From Gigaspora rosea (lineage: Eukaryota > Glomeromycota > Glomeromycetes > Diversisporales > Gigasporaceae): 64,000 nt of DNA. This document shows positions 34,100 through 46,321 of the stretch, piece after piece. A program made the position numbers and the translations under genes. The stretch lies in the NCBI GenBank assembly GCA_003550325.1, contig QKWP01000348.1, positions 62,001 through 126,000 of the forward strand, in the 5' to 3' direction. Positions within the stretch are counted from its first letter, which is position 1; each line of letters opens with the position of its first letter. The notes under the pieces were generated by a model. The model saw only the letters and a list, made by a program, of their open reading frames with translations. It made no database searches and was not told where the DNA came from.

Positions 34100-35260
34100 A
34101 TGTTATTCTATTACAAATTAACTCAAATATAACAAATGCTATATTTATAATAAAATAAGTTTTTAACAAAATTTTTTATAGTAACTTATGATAAAAATTA
34201 CAATAATTTAATGAAAACTAACACAATATAAATTAATACTTTATATTGCCAAAATAGAGAGCAAGCTATATAATAGAGTTTTTTATAGCACTGTACCTTA
34301 TAATAAAACTATGATAATTCTATTGCAAACTAAGTTTTGTAGCAGAATTTTTTATAGCAATTCATAATAAAAATTACAGTAATTCCAATATGATCCAACT
34401 AAATCTTAATCACATATTGTGTAAATCACAAAAATAGTAAATATCAATTTTTTATAGTAGGAATCATAATAATTCTAATACAAACTATCTTGTATATTAT
34501 TAGAAGTTCTGTAACTAAATTTTTTTACAAATAACTATAATAGAAATAATTGCTAATATTAACTATACACTGTGTTATTAGAATAGAGAGTAAATTTTGT
34601 AAAAATTTTTTATAGTAACTTATAAAAGAAATCACATTAATTCAATGGAAACTAACTTAAATATACTGAGTGTTACTAAAATAGTGAGTAAGTTCTATAA
34701 CAGAATTTTTATAGCAATTTATAAAAAAGTTACAATAATTCTAATGCAAACTAATACAACCTTAACTATATACAGTATATTACCAAATACTAAGTCTATA
34801 TAACAATTGTGTAGCAACTCATGGTAGAAATAGAATAATTTTAATGCAAAAAATTTAACTATATATATATTACTATAATAGAAAGTTATATACAGCATAA
34901 CCTATAATAGTTATATGCCAAAATCAGATATTCTATGTACCTTTTGTGAAATTGTAACTAAAGTGAGCAAGAATTTTATATAGTATATATAGTTAAATAG
35001 AAGAATTGAGATGACTATAGTGAGATTGTAACTAATGTGAATGTGACTATTGCGGGTTGTAGCAAAATTTTAGAGTAATTCATATCGAAATCATAATAAT
35101 TTTAATACAAATCAACTCAACTACTTACTGTATATTACTGGAATAGCAAATAAGTTTTGTACTAGTTTTTTACATAATTACTATAAAAAATACAATAATT
35201 CTAATACAAACTACACAATCAAATACTATGTATCATTGAATATGGTGAAGGAGAACGCTG
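34100..35260. repeat. Degenerate satellite, about 110-bp period, about ten units
   Basis: The recurring unit reads ATAGTAACTTATAATAGAAA, TTACAATAATTCTAATGCAA, ACTAACTCAA, TATACTGTATATTACTA, GAATAGTGAGTAAGTTCTG and TAACAGAATTTTT. Units are well diverged and lengths vary. One to two units also sit at 7080-7260. No frame is preserved. Confidence 0.75.
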
Positions 35261-36420
35261 AACTTCTCTAATATAGATTATAAATAATCTGCATAAATTT
35301 GAAGGTTTTTGCTAACTCTAAAATCAAAATTTTTTCCTCTTAGGCAAGACTTGCCAAATACAACCTCTTTGATTTTATTATACTAAAAAATAGTACAAAT
35401 TTGTAAAGAACAAAGAATATAACAGTATAGGCATCATCTGATTTAGACGACTAAACCAAATGCGAATTACCGCACGAAATTCCAGGAGACTTCGACTAGC
35501 CCATCAGTCTCGCTCCACTATACAAGAGCATTCCTCGAAGAAAATATCCTTGGAATTAGAAAGAAAAAACTAAACTACTAAAGGGTAAATACAAAAAAAG
35601 AGTGTAAAAAGAAAAGAAATGCCAAAGAAAATGAAAGACAAAAAATAGAAAAGAAAAAAGAAAAGCAAGGTCTCAGATCAATTAAGATCCAGCACCAAGG
35701 TGGACTATTTTAAAAAATTACATGATACTAAGAAAAATAGTTTTTAATCTAACTAAACTCAAATTATCATATAGGTGAAAAACTATTACTAGAAAAAATG
35801 ATCTCTAACCTAAAAAACTGTAGAAATAGGTGTGTAAAAAAAAGAAACTATGGCTAATAGAATATTTAAGAAAGAAATTTCATTACAATGTTTTTTTCAA
35901 ACCAAAAACATGTATTATCTATTGTGTATTTTGCAAGACTAAAATCCGCTCGTGACTTCATTCCAATATAGCAGCTGTATTTTCAAATTGGGAAAAGTAA
36001 ACATTGCTGATCTTTTGGAGAGGGTAAGCCAAAATGCCCATTTTGTCAAAATTTTGAAAGAGCCAAAGGAACGAAGTAGATAATAAGTGGTCCAACTTGT
36101 TTCATGGGTTTAAAACCATGTAAGTTTTGTAGTCTATAGAAAAATATATCTTTCACAAAATCCAAAACCACTTGAACTTAATGACAAAGACTTCCGGTTG
36201 CTCAATAACCAACTACTATTCAAAGTTTTTGTATTTTATTCCAGGAAGACCTATTCCAAGACTTTTTTTTTAACTCTTTCAGTTGCTCTGAGTAGAACTC
36301 TTGTTCCCAAATACTCCAGAAGAAGTTTGTAATAAGAGGTTGCATATTATCTATAGTTTTCTACAGTTCAGTTGTCTTGGAAAAGTTGGTCCAGATAATT
36401 GTCAGAAAGAGTTCTGTGAT
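35261..36420. other. Unidentified, slightly GC-richer segment
   Basis: 35430-35560 is unusually GC-rich for the window (for example GACTTCGACTAGCCC, AGTCTCGCTCCAC) and is followed by a purine-rich stretch to 35690. It may be the 3' untranslated part of a retroelement on the minus strand. 35930-36420 has no recognisable protein in six frames. Confidence 0.35.
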
Positions 36421-36619
36421 TTTAATTTTCCTAAAATTAATTAAATTTGCTGAAATTTAATTATTATATATAAATTTTTAATAATTTGCTAAAACTAAAT
36501 TATCATATCTATTTTTATAAATCAAAATAATATATATTTTTGAGTGCTAAACAACTAATAAAACCAATTTTATTCTCTAAAGAAAAAATTTTTTTATTCT
36601 TCAAAAAAAATTAATTCTT

Positions 36620-36820
36620 ACTTTACATTTTTCATTAGCAAATTTCAAATATAAGATTTATAAAAATTTTTCTACTAGCATTCTTTTAAATATACTCTTT
36701 TTGTCTATTAGCTATTTTCAAATATAACCTTTTTATCCAATACCTATTTTTCAAATATACCTTTTTTTAAAAAAAGGGCCTCCATTAGCAATTTTTCAAA
36801 TATGACCTCATATAGATTGT
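36620..36820. repeat. Tandem repeat, 33-40 bp unit
   Basis: About five units of the form CTATTAGCTATTTTCAAATATAACCTTTTT with variable T-tract length. Confidence 0.65.
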
Positions 36821-37726
36821 TTGGGTCCTGTTTAGCCTGTAAATTGAATAACTAGCCTGATACTAGTAGGTTAGCTACCAAATAAGTACATTGCAAAATT
36901 TGACTTGATTAGTGTAATTTAAAAACCAAATAGTTAAAAGCTTTATTTTAATTAGAATAAATTTAACTAGGTATACAGAAAATTTAAAATTATATCTTTA
37001 TTACATAATTGCAAAGAATAATCAAGAAAAAGATTTTTATAGAATATTCATAATGAAAACCAATATTAAGAATAATTTTGTTCAGGTAGTTTGTGTTCTG
37101 GCAAAGCCTAAAAATAAGCTACTCAGGTATCATTGTTGAAAACATACCTCACAGAGCAGATGTTACTATATACATGAACTCTATGATAATAAAGGAGCAT
37201 ACAAGCCCAAAGTCAATTCTTTGAAATAAAAGATAAGTTAATATACAAAAAGATAAACACCAGGTTAATCATCTAATTCAAAGATATGAGGTTGAACCAA
37301 TTCTATTATTAACCCAAACTCATCTATTGAGAGAACACTTTGGAATAGAAATAATGTTTAACAAAATATGTAATAAATATTATTGGCCACAAATATATAC
37401 AGACATCAGAAAATTTGTTTATATCTGTGATGCTTGTCAAAGAAAGGGTAAAAATTTAGTTATATCCAATACCAGTTGAAGCTCTATTCTATAAAATTGG
37501 AATAAATATAGTAGGAAATTATCTGTAACACCAAGGAGAAATCAGTACATTGTAGTCGCTACAGACTACTGGTATATGACATGTGGCCTGAACTTTAAGC
37601 AATTAAAAATGCAAATACTCAAGAAGAGGCTGACTTCATTATAAGGATATAGTATATCGCCATAGATGTCCACAATATCTATTTTCAATAGGGAACACAT
37701 CTTATATATTAAAATCTTTGATCTTA

Positions 37727-38692
37727 TCCAGTATCGCCATAAAAATTTTACCCCCATGTGATTAGAACCAACATTCTTCAAGTTCATTTATGTTAGGTTA
37801 GGGTTAGAGTAAGTGCTAAGTTAGGGTTTGGGTTTAGATTATTATATAGTAAAATCGCTCAAGGAAGCTTTTTGTTAGTTAAAAAAAGTGGTTTCTTATA
37901 CAAACATTAGAGAAATAAGCTTTTTTTGACAAAAGAGACACTTTGAGCCGTTTGGTTTGAATTTTCCTGATTATGTTATCCCTTAGATTGTAACACAGGC
38001 AAATTTGCCTGCGTATTTTAAAATTTTTAATAAAATTTTAAATATTGATTTTAGCCATATCTTTTCTAAGTAAAAAATATTCTTTAAGATTGTTTTAGTA
38101 ACTTTGTTATAAATTTTTTTTTAAAATCATTAGAAAACTTTAATATAATAAATGTTTAAAGTTCTTGTATTGGCATTTTTCTATTAAAATTTTTCTTTAG
38201 ATTTTTTCAAATTTTATATGTTCCCGTCTATAAAAAAAATCTTTACTTCTAATACAAGTCTTAATTTTTACAAGTAAATCATTAAAGTTGCAATAATGAA
38301 AGTTGTCATACTTTATATAAACTACAATATTGTCTTAAGAACTTTAGTTCTAAAACTAAAACTTAATAAGATCGCAGAAAAATTGTAATAAAATTTTTTA
38401 AAAAAATTTTTTCTTAAAATTATCTATTTTCAGCTTATATGTAACTATAATTTATTTTCTTATAATATAAAAACTAATTTTGCAAAAAAGTAATCCTTAT
38501 TTTCAAATATAATTGTACAAAGTTTTATTTAATTATTTTAGCATTTTAAAAAAGTAAATCAGAGCTAAAAAAGTGCAAAAACGCAGGCAAATTTGCCTGT
38601 GTTCTACTACAATCTAAGGGATATTACACCAAATTGTGATCATTTATTGGACAATAATCACGTGGGGTAAAATTTTTATGGCAATACTGGGG
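37727..38692. mobile_element. TA-flanked MITE, CCAGTATYGCC ends, 966 bp
   Basis: Ends TCCAGTATCGCCATAAAAA and, inward from the right, CCCCAGTATTGCCATAAAAA, continuing as TTTTACCCC in both; flanked by TA on each side. Fits a Tc1/mariner-type non-autonomous element. A second element is nested inside it. It sits in the gypsy fossil. Confidence 0.8.
37979..38621. mobile_element. Nested TA-flanked MITE, TCCCTTAGATTGTA ends
   Basis: Inverted ends TCCCTTAGATTGTA / TACAATCTAAGGGA with TA on both sides; next to each end lies the palindrome CAGGCAAATTTGCCTG. 643 bp, non-coding. Inserted within the element at 37727-38692. Confidence 0.8.
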
Positions 38693-38930
38693 TAAATGTT
38701 CTATCTGTTTGACATCACATGATCATCATTTGTTTTGATTTTCAGACTAATCCAGAATTGATTGGTTAAATGTAACAAGTAATATCGGGTAATTACGTGA
38801 TGTGTCTATTATTTTTCAAAATTTTAATATAGGCCGTTTAAAGTTAATTTTTTGCTAATATCATTCCTTCTCCTTCCCTTTTATATCTCTTAGTAAAATG
38901 AACAAGTAAAAATTAAAGATAATAAAAATA

Positions 38931-39044
38931 CCGTATAACTATGAAATAACGTGATGGGGTGTGGTTTCAAATTCAGCCTATATTAAGCTTAATTCAGGCC
39001 AAAATTCGAAATAACTCCCTATGTGTTATTTCACAGTTATATGG
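38931..39044. mobile_element. Short MITE, CCGTATAACTATGAAATAAC ends
   Basis: 114 bp. The left end CCGTATAACTATGAAATAAC mirrors GTTATTTCACAGTTATATGG at the right. Target duplication is not resolved. Confidence 0.7.
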
Positions 39045-39140
39045 CAAATATAAAAAAATAATATAAAATAAAATAAATAATTTAAATAATATAAAATAAT
39101 TTAAAAAATAAAATTAAACCAAATTAAAAAATAAAAAATA

Positions 39141-39422
39141 GGAATTTATAATTTATTGCACGATGCAATATATTGTACCCTATTATAACTATATGGATTA
39201 TTGATTTTGTGTAACAAACAAAGAAATTTTTATCAAAGCAAAAAATAAAATTTATTAATATTAGGGTTAGGGTTAAGGCCTGGGATAAAGCAGGGGTATA
39301 GTTTATGCCAAAATTTCACAAAGAGTATTTTTTATTAGAGCTCCAAAGGTAGTTTCATAGGCAAAATTTTTAATTAATAGAAGGGGTGCAATGTATTGCA
39401 GGTGCTATAAATTATAAAACCC
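39141..39422. mobile_element. TA-flanked MITE, 282 bp
   Basis: Inverted ends GGAATTTATAATTTATTGCA and, inward from the right, GGGTTTTATAATTTATAGCA, continuing with TGCAATAYATTG; TA on both sides. The interior holds two TTAGGG-type words, coincidental. Confidence 0.75.
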
Positions 39423-39594
39423 TAAAAATAATTAAAAAAAATAACGAAAAAAAAATAAAAATAAAAATTAATTTAAAAAAATAAAACGAATTAAAAAAAT
39501 AAAAAACTTAAAAAAAAAAGCAAAAAAATAAAATTAAAACAAATTAAAAAAAATAAAAAAAATAAAAATTAAAACAAATTAAAAAATAATTTAA

Positions 39595-40333
39595 GGGTAG
39601 AGTGTATATCTTCATTTTCAATAATAGTAAAATTGCCATATTATGTATCACAGTATACAAAACTTACTACTATAGCTAAATAAAATGCATTTTGTTTATA
39701 CGGTACCAGACAGTAAAAGGCATCCACTCGTTATTAGTAAATCTTTAAATTGTTATAACTTTTTTAAAAAAAATTAAATCAAAAAACCTCTAACAAATTA
39801 ATAGATTTTTAGATAAACTACATTTCTGTCAGAGGATTTTTTTTATTTTCAATTTTAAGGAAGTTATAAGGCATTAAAGTTTATATGAGTTTCAAAAATT
39901 GGCGTTTAATATAAAAAAAAAGAAAACATATATAGGTTTTTAGCCAATCAAAATAAATTGCACAAAAATTAGCCAATCAGAATTGATTATATAAGCACCC
40001 AAAATTGGCGCCTATATGTATAGTTTGGATGTCTTTTACTGTCCCGTACTATATCAAAAAAATAGATTTACCGTATTTTCAAATATCTAAATTTTCATTT
40101 TGATGCAAAAAATTTAATAGTTTATATTTAATTTTTTTAAAATATGTCAAGAAGTTAGCAATAGTTGTGGCAGAAAACTTTTTTTTGTGATGGGACAAAA
40201 CAAGTTAAAACCAGTTTTTGATAGTAAACAAATATCTAGAATATTCGATCTTATATTAGTATTAGTAATTTTGTGCTACTGATGATTATAACCATAAGTT
40301 TCATAATAGAAATGATGTCATTACACTCTACCC
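39595..40333. mobile_element. TTAA-flanked MITE, copy 2 (GGGTAGAGT ends)
   Basis: Ends GGGTAGAGTGTA and TACACTCTACCC-like, with TTAA on both sides (39591-39594 and 40334-40337). Same termini as 20138-20621 but a different interior, which includes a nested hairpin element at about 39700-40050. Confidence 0.78.
39700..40050. mobile_element. Nested MITE, GACAGTAAAAGRCATCCA ends
   Basis: Left GACAGTAAAAGGCATCCA mirrors TGGATGTCTTTTACTGTC at the right; TA is near each end. It lies inside the TTAA-flanked element. Confidence 0.65.
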
Positions 40334-40339
40334 TTAAAA

Positions 40340-42185
40340 AACAAAAAAAAAAAACAAAAAAATTAAATTAAAAAAAGTTAAAACAAATTAAAAAAATTTA
40401 AAAAAATAAATAAAAATAATTAAAAAAAAATAATAGTAATAAAAAATAAATATTAAAATTAAAACAATAAAAAAAATAAAAAATAATTTTAAAAAAAATA
40501 AAAAAAATAAAAAATTAAAACAAATTAAAAAGAATAAAAAATAATTTTTAAAAAAAATCAAAAAAATAAATAAATAAGAAAAAATAAAAAATAAAGTTAA
40601 AATTTTAGTTCCTACTTGGCTATCCTCTCAATAAAAGATTCAAGAAAAACTGCTTAGTAAAAAGAAATATTTAAATAAATATCTAACTTTTACGGAAATA
40701 ATTATTACAAACCAATTATTCGAATTAATATTTTTTCACATTAATTTTAAGTGATAAAATTTGCATTCGACCAATAGGAACTTGGAGAATTAGTAAATCC
40801 AAAATTCCTCGCTACATATATACTTTAAAATGATGCAGAACCAATCACTATGTTACGAGACTTTTGGCTATTGTACATACATAGTTTGTTTTCATGTTAT
40901 AAATCCTTAATTTTGAAATAATGTATGTATGTACTTTATTACTCAATCGGTTAAAATTAAAAAAAGATAAAATTATATAAACAAAAGTTAAAACTATTCA
41001 ACTATTAATAATATTAATTATATCATAAACATTCATTTGCATAAATAAAAAGAGATAAAATTTTATATAAAATTTCATAAAAAATAAAAAAAAACTACTT
41101 TATAAATTCAAATAAAAAAAATAAAACAGTAGTAAAAAATTTGAACGATTTTTATATTACTATATAGAACGCATTCACATCATCTTGCACATCTACCTAC
41201 ACCTCTTTTCCTTGCAAAGTGTAATATTAGTTTTACTTAAATTAACACTGAATTGATGATTTCAATAATTTCTAAGTCTAATGTACTTTCAAAACACTCT
41301 ATTCGTGAATGTTTTCATGAATGGCATTATCAACTACTGTTTGCAAGATAAAACTATACCATATACAAATCTTTTTAATTGTATGTTAAAAATTTATTAT
41401 AATTAAAAAAAATAATCTAATAAAAAAAAACATTCACCAGGTTTTTGTCTTGACTAGCATGCTTTGTTATTTGGTGCATAGCACAATTTATTTTATCTTA
41501 TAATAAGCTTGCGCCATTGGTTATTTTCAATCAGCTTAAATGTATGAAGTTTTTAATTATATGGGCGAATCTATTTGTAACTGTGGTTACATTTCCGAGC
41601 CAATCAAATTGCTAGATTAGATATGACAAATAAATTCAAAAAATTACAAATCGCAATAACTTCAAATTGTGCCTATGAAACCAATATTTTTTTCTAGCTA
41701 AAAATGCTTCTTAAGGTGTTTTATTATATAATAAACCTTCTTTTAACTCTAAATCTAACCCTAATCTGGTTACTGTCACTGCCGGTAACAAGCACATTTT
41801 TTCTTTAATTACACTAACATAATGAATTTTAAAATTATGAGTTATCCAATTTTAAAATTTGGTTATATGAATTGTTTGGATTTTAAGTGCAGTTAAACAG
41901 TCATGTTTATTTTAATCTATTAAAGAACATTTGTTTCCTTTGACGAATAAACATTTTTAATTTTTAATCAAAGATTTCACGAGCAAGAAAGTTGTATCAT
42001 TTATATTAAGAAATTCATAATGAAAAAATGAAAAATTTGTTACATGAATTAATATAATTAATATGATGTAATACGCAATATTTTATATTATAATAAAATT
42101 TAATAATTGTATAATATGTAATAGAAAAATAGAAAATTATTTATATTATCATATTGCAAAATAATAATAACAAAACCCATCGTTT
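40340..42185. other. A-rich low complexity, then gene-free DNA
   Basis: 40340-40600 is AAAATAAAAAATTAAAAC filler, like 39050-39140 and 39425-39590. 40600-42185 is AT-rich unique-looking sequence without a recognised gene; it separates the two gypsy integrase pieces. Confidence 0.55.
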
Positions 42186-43149
42186 AATGACAGGTCCAGT
42201 ATCTAGTTTCTGTAATAATTTAATGGATGAATTCCTTAAAAAATTAACCATTAATCATCATTTTTAACACCCCAAATAAATGGATTAGTAGAGTGTTTTT
42301 AATAAAACACTTTGTGAATCCATAGCCAAATTTGTGACCAACATAAATGAATGGGACTCATTAATACCTTCAGTACTTTTTGCCTATTGTACAGCCAAAC
42401 AAAATATGACCAAATGACTCCCTTTTTCTTACTATATGGTAGAGAAGCAAGATTTCCAATTCATCCTGGTGAAACTTAAGAGTTGTTAGAAGGGACATTT
42501 ATTTATACAAAGGCTTTTTGAGCTAATCGAAACATTACCTCAACTTAGAGATAATGATGTTAAAAGAGTTGAAAAAGCACAAGAAAGTGCTAAAAAAAAA
42601 AAGATTATCGATTACCACCCATAGAAGAATTAAAAAAGGGGTTGGTTTTAGTATATGAGGCGTCTCAACAACATTCTAAAAGTCATAAGCTCCACCCAAA
42701 GTGGAAAGACCTTTTGTCATTCACAAGAGAACGTATATAAACTACGTACAGTTGACGGAAAAGTAATAAAAACGCCAATAAATAGTAAGTTATTGGAAAA
42801 GTATTATTCCCGATAGGGAATTGTGAAGAAGGGTTAAGAACGAGAGAGGGCATGAATTAATTAAAATTTTCCATTAAATAACAATTACGACCTAATGATC
42901 GTCATAAGCAAAATTACTTCCAAGAGGCTGTTATTTGTTTTGCTAAAAATTTTGCTATATCATAAATTAAATTACAAAGAAAATATTTAAGATATTTATG
43001 TGAAGTACACATACTGTAAAATAGGTGTGGGCGAATGTCATTGGGCAAAAATTAAATTCGGATCATAAATTTACTCCACGCCACAATTTTCGTGACATCA
43101 CTGCCAATCAAGGCTGTGAATGATCGTGAATGATTTTGATTACAAGGCT

Positions 43150-43440
43150 ATAGGGTGATTCAGTTATATCACACCATAAATCGCCTGATACACATGGCAT
43201 GTTAAAGTCGGGTGAGGTAAAATAACGTATGGTTTTAGTTTATTAATTACGCTTCTCAATTTCTCTAATATTCAGAAAGTATAAAAAGGAAGTAGTTTCG
43301 CTCTTCTTAAGGATAATCTTCGGATTACCCATATTAAATATATAATAAACTCAGACTTATTAATACATAAGCTATTTCGATACTAAATAGTGTTAAATCA
43401 CCAAGTCACGCCTCTGGCGAGTTGCCTTATATCATATAAT
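43150..43440 (+). other. LTR-like promoter segment downstream of gypsy fossil
   Basis: A TATA-like AGTATAAAAAGGAAG near 43279, an AATAAACTCAG signal near 43345 and the position after a purine-rich stretch (42840) suggest the 3' LTR of the fossil element. Ends could not be defined, as no second copy is in the window. Confidence 0.35.
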
Positions 43441-43814
43441 CTCAATAATTTCATATATAAACTATTAATAATACTTACTAGCCCGTACACCAGAGATCTA
43501 GAAACTCAAACTCAGCCAATTACGGCTTGTGGAACTTGACTACGAATTGCAAGGATAACAAATCCAGATGAATTTGTTCATCTCTATGTATAAATTACTC
43601 TAGTCCATAGCTATTAATACTTAATTCACGTCATTGCTTCTGAATTTAGAAGAGATTATATTATGCTGATTGAGTCGATAAGCACATTTAAAATATTACT
43701 GTATATATGGAATTTTATGGAATTGGAATTAAAGCCGGAATTTGCAGTATTAAATGATACGGATGGAATATTCTATTGAAAATTGATAAAATAAGCCATT
43801 TATTATTAACCCAT

Positions 43815-43983
43815 TAACGGGTTTGTATCAAAATCACAAAAGTCAAGTCATGTGATAACGGAGCTCCAATATTCAATCTCCGCTTTTGTTAGTATGTTTA
43901 CAAATTAAAAGCGGAGGTTGAATATTGGATCCCGATATCACACAACGCGACAATTAAGTTTCGGGATTTTGACACACCGTATA
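43815..43983. repeat. Hairpin element, 75-bp arms
   Basis: GTGATAACGGAGCTCCAATA and TATTGGATCCCGATATCAC, with GCGGAG cores, form strong arms around TTAGTATGTTTACAAATT. Weaker pairing extends out to about 43815 and 43983. A MITE-like foldback. Confidence 0.75.
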
Positions 43984-43993
43984 TGGGCATGGA

Positions 43994-44964
43994 TAAAGTT
44001 GCGAACTTTTCTCAAGGTAGTTACTACCCACGGCACTACGTCTATGACGTAGGTGACGTACTACCTTCAGCATCACATTGACGTATAGTAGTGACGTGAC
44101 GTTTGACGTTTGCCGCAATGCCGTAGCAGGTGCCGCATGCCGTAGGTAATGTATGCCATATGTGTAGAAGGTAATGTATAACATAATGTTTACTGATTTT
44201 ACTGCTGCATCTCATCTCTTATAAGATTAGTTGGCAGCACTAAGCTAGTATTAATGCTCCGCAGGTTCGATCTGAGGTCTGAATCCGAATCGTTGGAGCG
44301 ACTCGGGTTACATAAAAATGCTAAATTTTTTGGACACTATAGCTTACTACTTGCTACGGCATTATGGCATACGTACATAGTATTATTCCATTATTTTCTT
44401 TTTGGACATAGTTTGGGAATTATCGTCGTGGCGTAGGGAGCCCTTGACTCCCTGAGGGAGTTAAAGACTCTTAGTGGGAGTTAATAGCTCCCGGAAGGAG
44501 TAAAAGACTCCCAGAAGAAGTAAAAGACTCTCGGTAGGAGTTTAAGACTCCAGATTAAACTCACAAATATATAAAGGGTGAATTTCAGCTTATGAAGGAA
44601 GGAAGAGAGTTAACAATTGTAAATGGTATTAGTATTGTTGTAATCATTTGATGTATTGATTTATATTAATAAAAAGAAACCTTATAGCCCGTAATTATGT
44701 GTTAATTTATTGCTTTAAACCATTTAACCTTAAACACTATTTGCTCACAATCGAAGCTAAATTGGTTCAAACCTTATAAAGCTCTCATCGATCGTAACAA
44801 CGGCATACGTCACCTGTTATGGCATACGTCACTTATACGGCATACGTCACTTGCTATGGCATTACGGCAAACGTCACCTTTAACGTCTACGTCAATGTGA
44901 CGCATTTGCCGTGACGTTTGACGTGAGGTAGTTACCCTCTACTTGAGAAAAGTTCGCAACTTTA
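43994..44964. mobile_element. hAT-type non-autonomous element, 971 bp
   Basis: Inverted ends TAAAGTTGCGAACTTTTCTC / GAGAAAAGTTCGCAACTTTA with a perfect 8-bp duplication GGCATGGA (43986-43993 and 44965-44972). TAAAG fits hAT. Both subterminal regions are dense in CGGCATACGTCAC, GTGACGT and GACGTTTGACG words, likely binding sites. The middle (about 44200-44780) differs in composition, holds a hairpin array, a TATATAAAGGG and an AATAAAAAG signal, and may be a captured piece or LTR. Confidence 0.9.
44434..44552. repeat. Array of GGGAGTTAAAGACTCCC mini-hairpins
   Basis: Five tandem units of 22-26 bp, each a small palindrome with GGGAG or GGAG, a short AT core, and CTCCC or CTC. It lies within the hAT-type element. 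Confidence 0.8.
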
Positions 44965-44972
44965 GGCATGGA

Positions 44973-45771
44973 TCATCCAAAAATAAAGGCTTGACTAATA
45001 AAATAGGTTATTTGTCTGTCAAATTATAGAGTTTTGTAGTAATGAATGATCCTGAAGGAATATTCTGTCTTGATTATTGATATGAATATGAAATTAAAAC
45101 GGAAAATATTTAGGTCTGCAGGTTCGAATGGTCTGGAAGGAATGTTCATCTTTATTGTTTTGAAATGGTATTACAGCAAAGTTATTATTTTCAGATCTAG
45201 AAACTCAGGATGAACATTCAGACGTAGTTATTATAAATATGGAATTGGAAATGTTAAATTTTCAATATACAGTCAACTCTCCCTAAGTGCAAACTACTAA
45301 TATGGAATTAGAATCAATAGGAATAAAAAAAATAATCCTTCATTTCCGAAATCCACAGATAAGAATAACTTATTCGTATTTTAATTCAGATACAACCGGA
45401 TATATCATAATGATCCGAATTTAATCCAGATAGCCTCTGAAAAATTGAGTTGAAACACTAAATTTGATCTATCTTGAATTAAAAGTCAATACATTGCAGG
45501 ATACATAATCGATAAAATTTGGGTCGAATCCGTCGATATGTTTAGTAAAATGTTGTTACAATGCTAAATCACATTTATGGATTTAGACCTTAAGATATTA
45601 TTTGGAACTATAGGAAAGGCTCTAGACTATGAATTGTGTTCGAAATTATGGATTCAGATTTAAGAACATCAAATAAAGTTTGAAACCTTAAGTATAAATT
45701 GTATATCCAATTTCTTCTAAACGAAAATATTAACATCAAAAAATAGTAATGTTTTTAAAATTATAATGACG
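44973..45771. other. Gene-free spacer
   Basis: No gene or terminal repeats recognised; AT-rich with GGAAT and TATGGAATT words scattered here and at 43700-43760. Confidence 0.5.
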
Positions 45772-45779
45772 TCACTTTA

Positions 45780-45915
45780 CAGTGTTGACAAATTTGATGT
45801 CCAAATGGATTTGGACATTGTCCAATGGATTTAGACATATGCCCAAATGGATTTGACATATGTCCAATTGACTTTGAAAACAATTGGACATAACTTAGTA
45901 GCCTTGTCAACACTG
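45780..45915. mobile_element. hAT MITE, 136 bp
   Basis: Inverted ends CAGTGTTGACAA / TTGTCAACACTG with a perfect 8-bp duplication TCACTTTA (45772-45779 and 45916-45923). The interior repeats CCAAATGGATTTGGACAT-like words in both orientations. Confidence 0.92.
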
Positions 45916-46321
45916 TCACTTTATCTTTAATTATCATTAATCTTGAATTATAACAATTATCTTATCTATCACTGTGTATCTTCTAATTCAGCTTATGAAA
46001 TTACCAATTTCATATTTTCTATTCTTTCCCATAAGTTATAGATTAACGAAAGATAATTATGAGGATAACGTCTTTCAAGACACAAAAGTTGATTATTTTA
46101 TTCTTTAGAGCTTATAAGCAAGCCATACTTCGAAAAATATTAAATCTAAGAATTACGGTTTTTGCTTATGTCAACAATCAAGTGCGTTGCTTTCATTTTC
46201 ATGGTGACATATTAAGGAGATAAATCAATTAAGAAATCAAACCTATGTCAGCAAACTATAGAATTTTATATATTGCAGATTTTTATGGTACACAATGATT
46301 ATTATACTATATACATATATT

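Larger units (their letters stand above)
37075..42830 (+). mobile_element. Old Ty3/gypsy integrase fossil, split by nested elements
   Basis: Two pieces of gypsy integrase coding sequence, 37075-37715 (zinc-binding region and start of the catalytic core) and 42190-42830 (rest of the core and C-terminal part), are in the right order on the plus strand. About 4.5 kb of small elements and A-rich DNA lie between them. Similarity to the integrase at 29511-30797 is clear but low, so this copy is much older. It is badly broken, with many breaks. Confidence 0.85.

Noticed and set aside
34100-35260. CRISPR-like array
   Set aside because: Repeats are diverged along their whole length with no constant repeat and unique spacers, and the genome is eukaryotic.
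39261-39285. Telomere-like TTAGGGTTAGGG
   Set aside because: Only about two units, inside a MITE.
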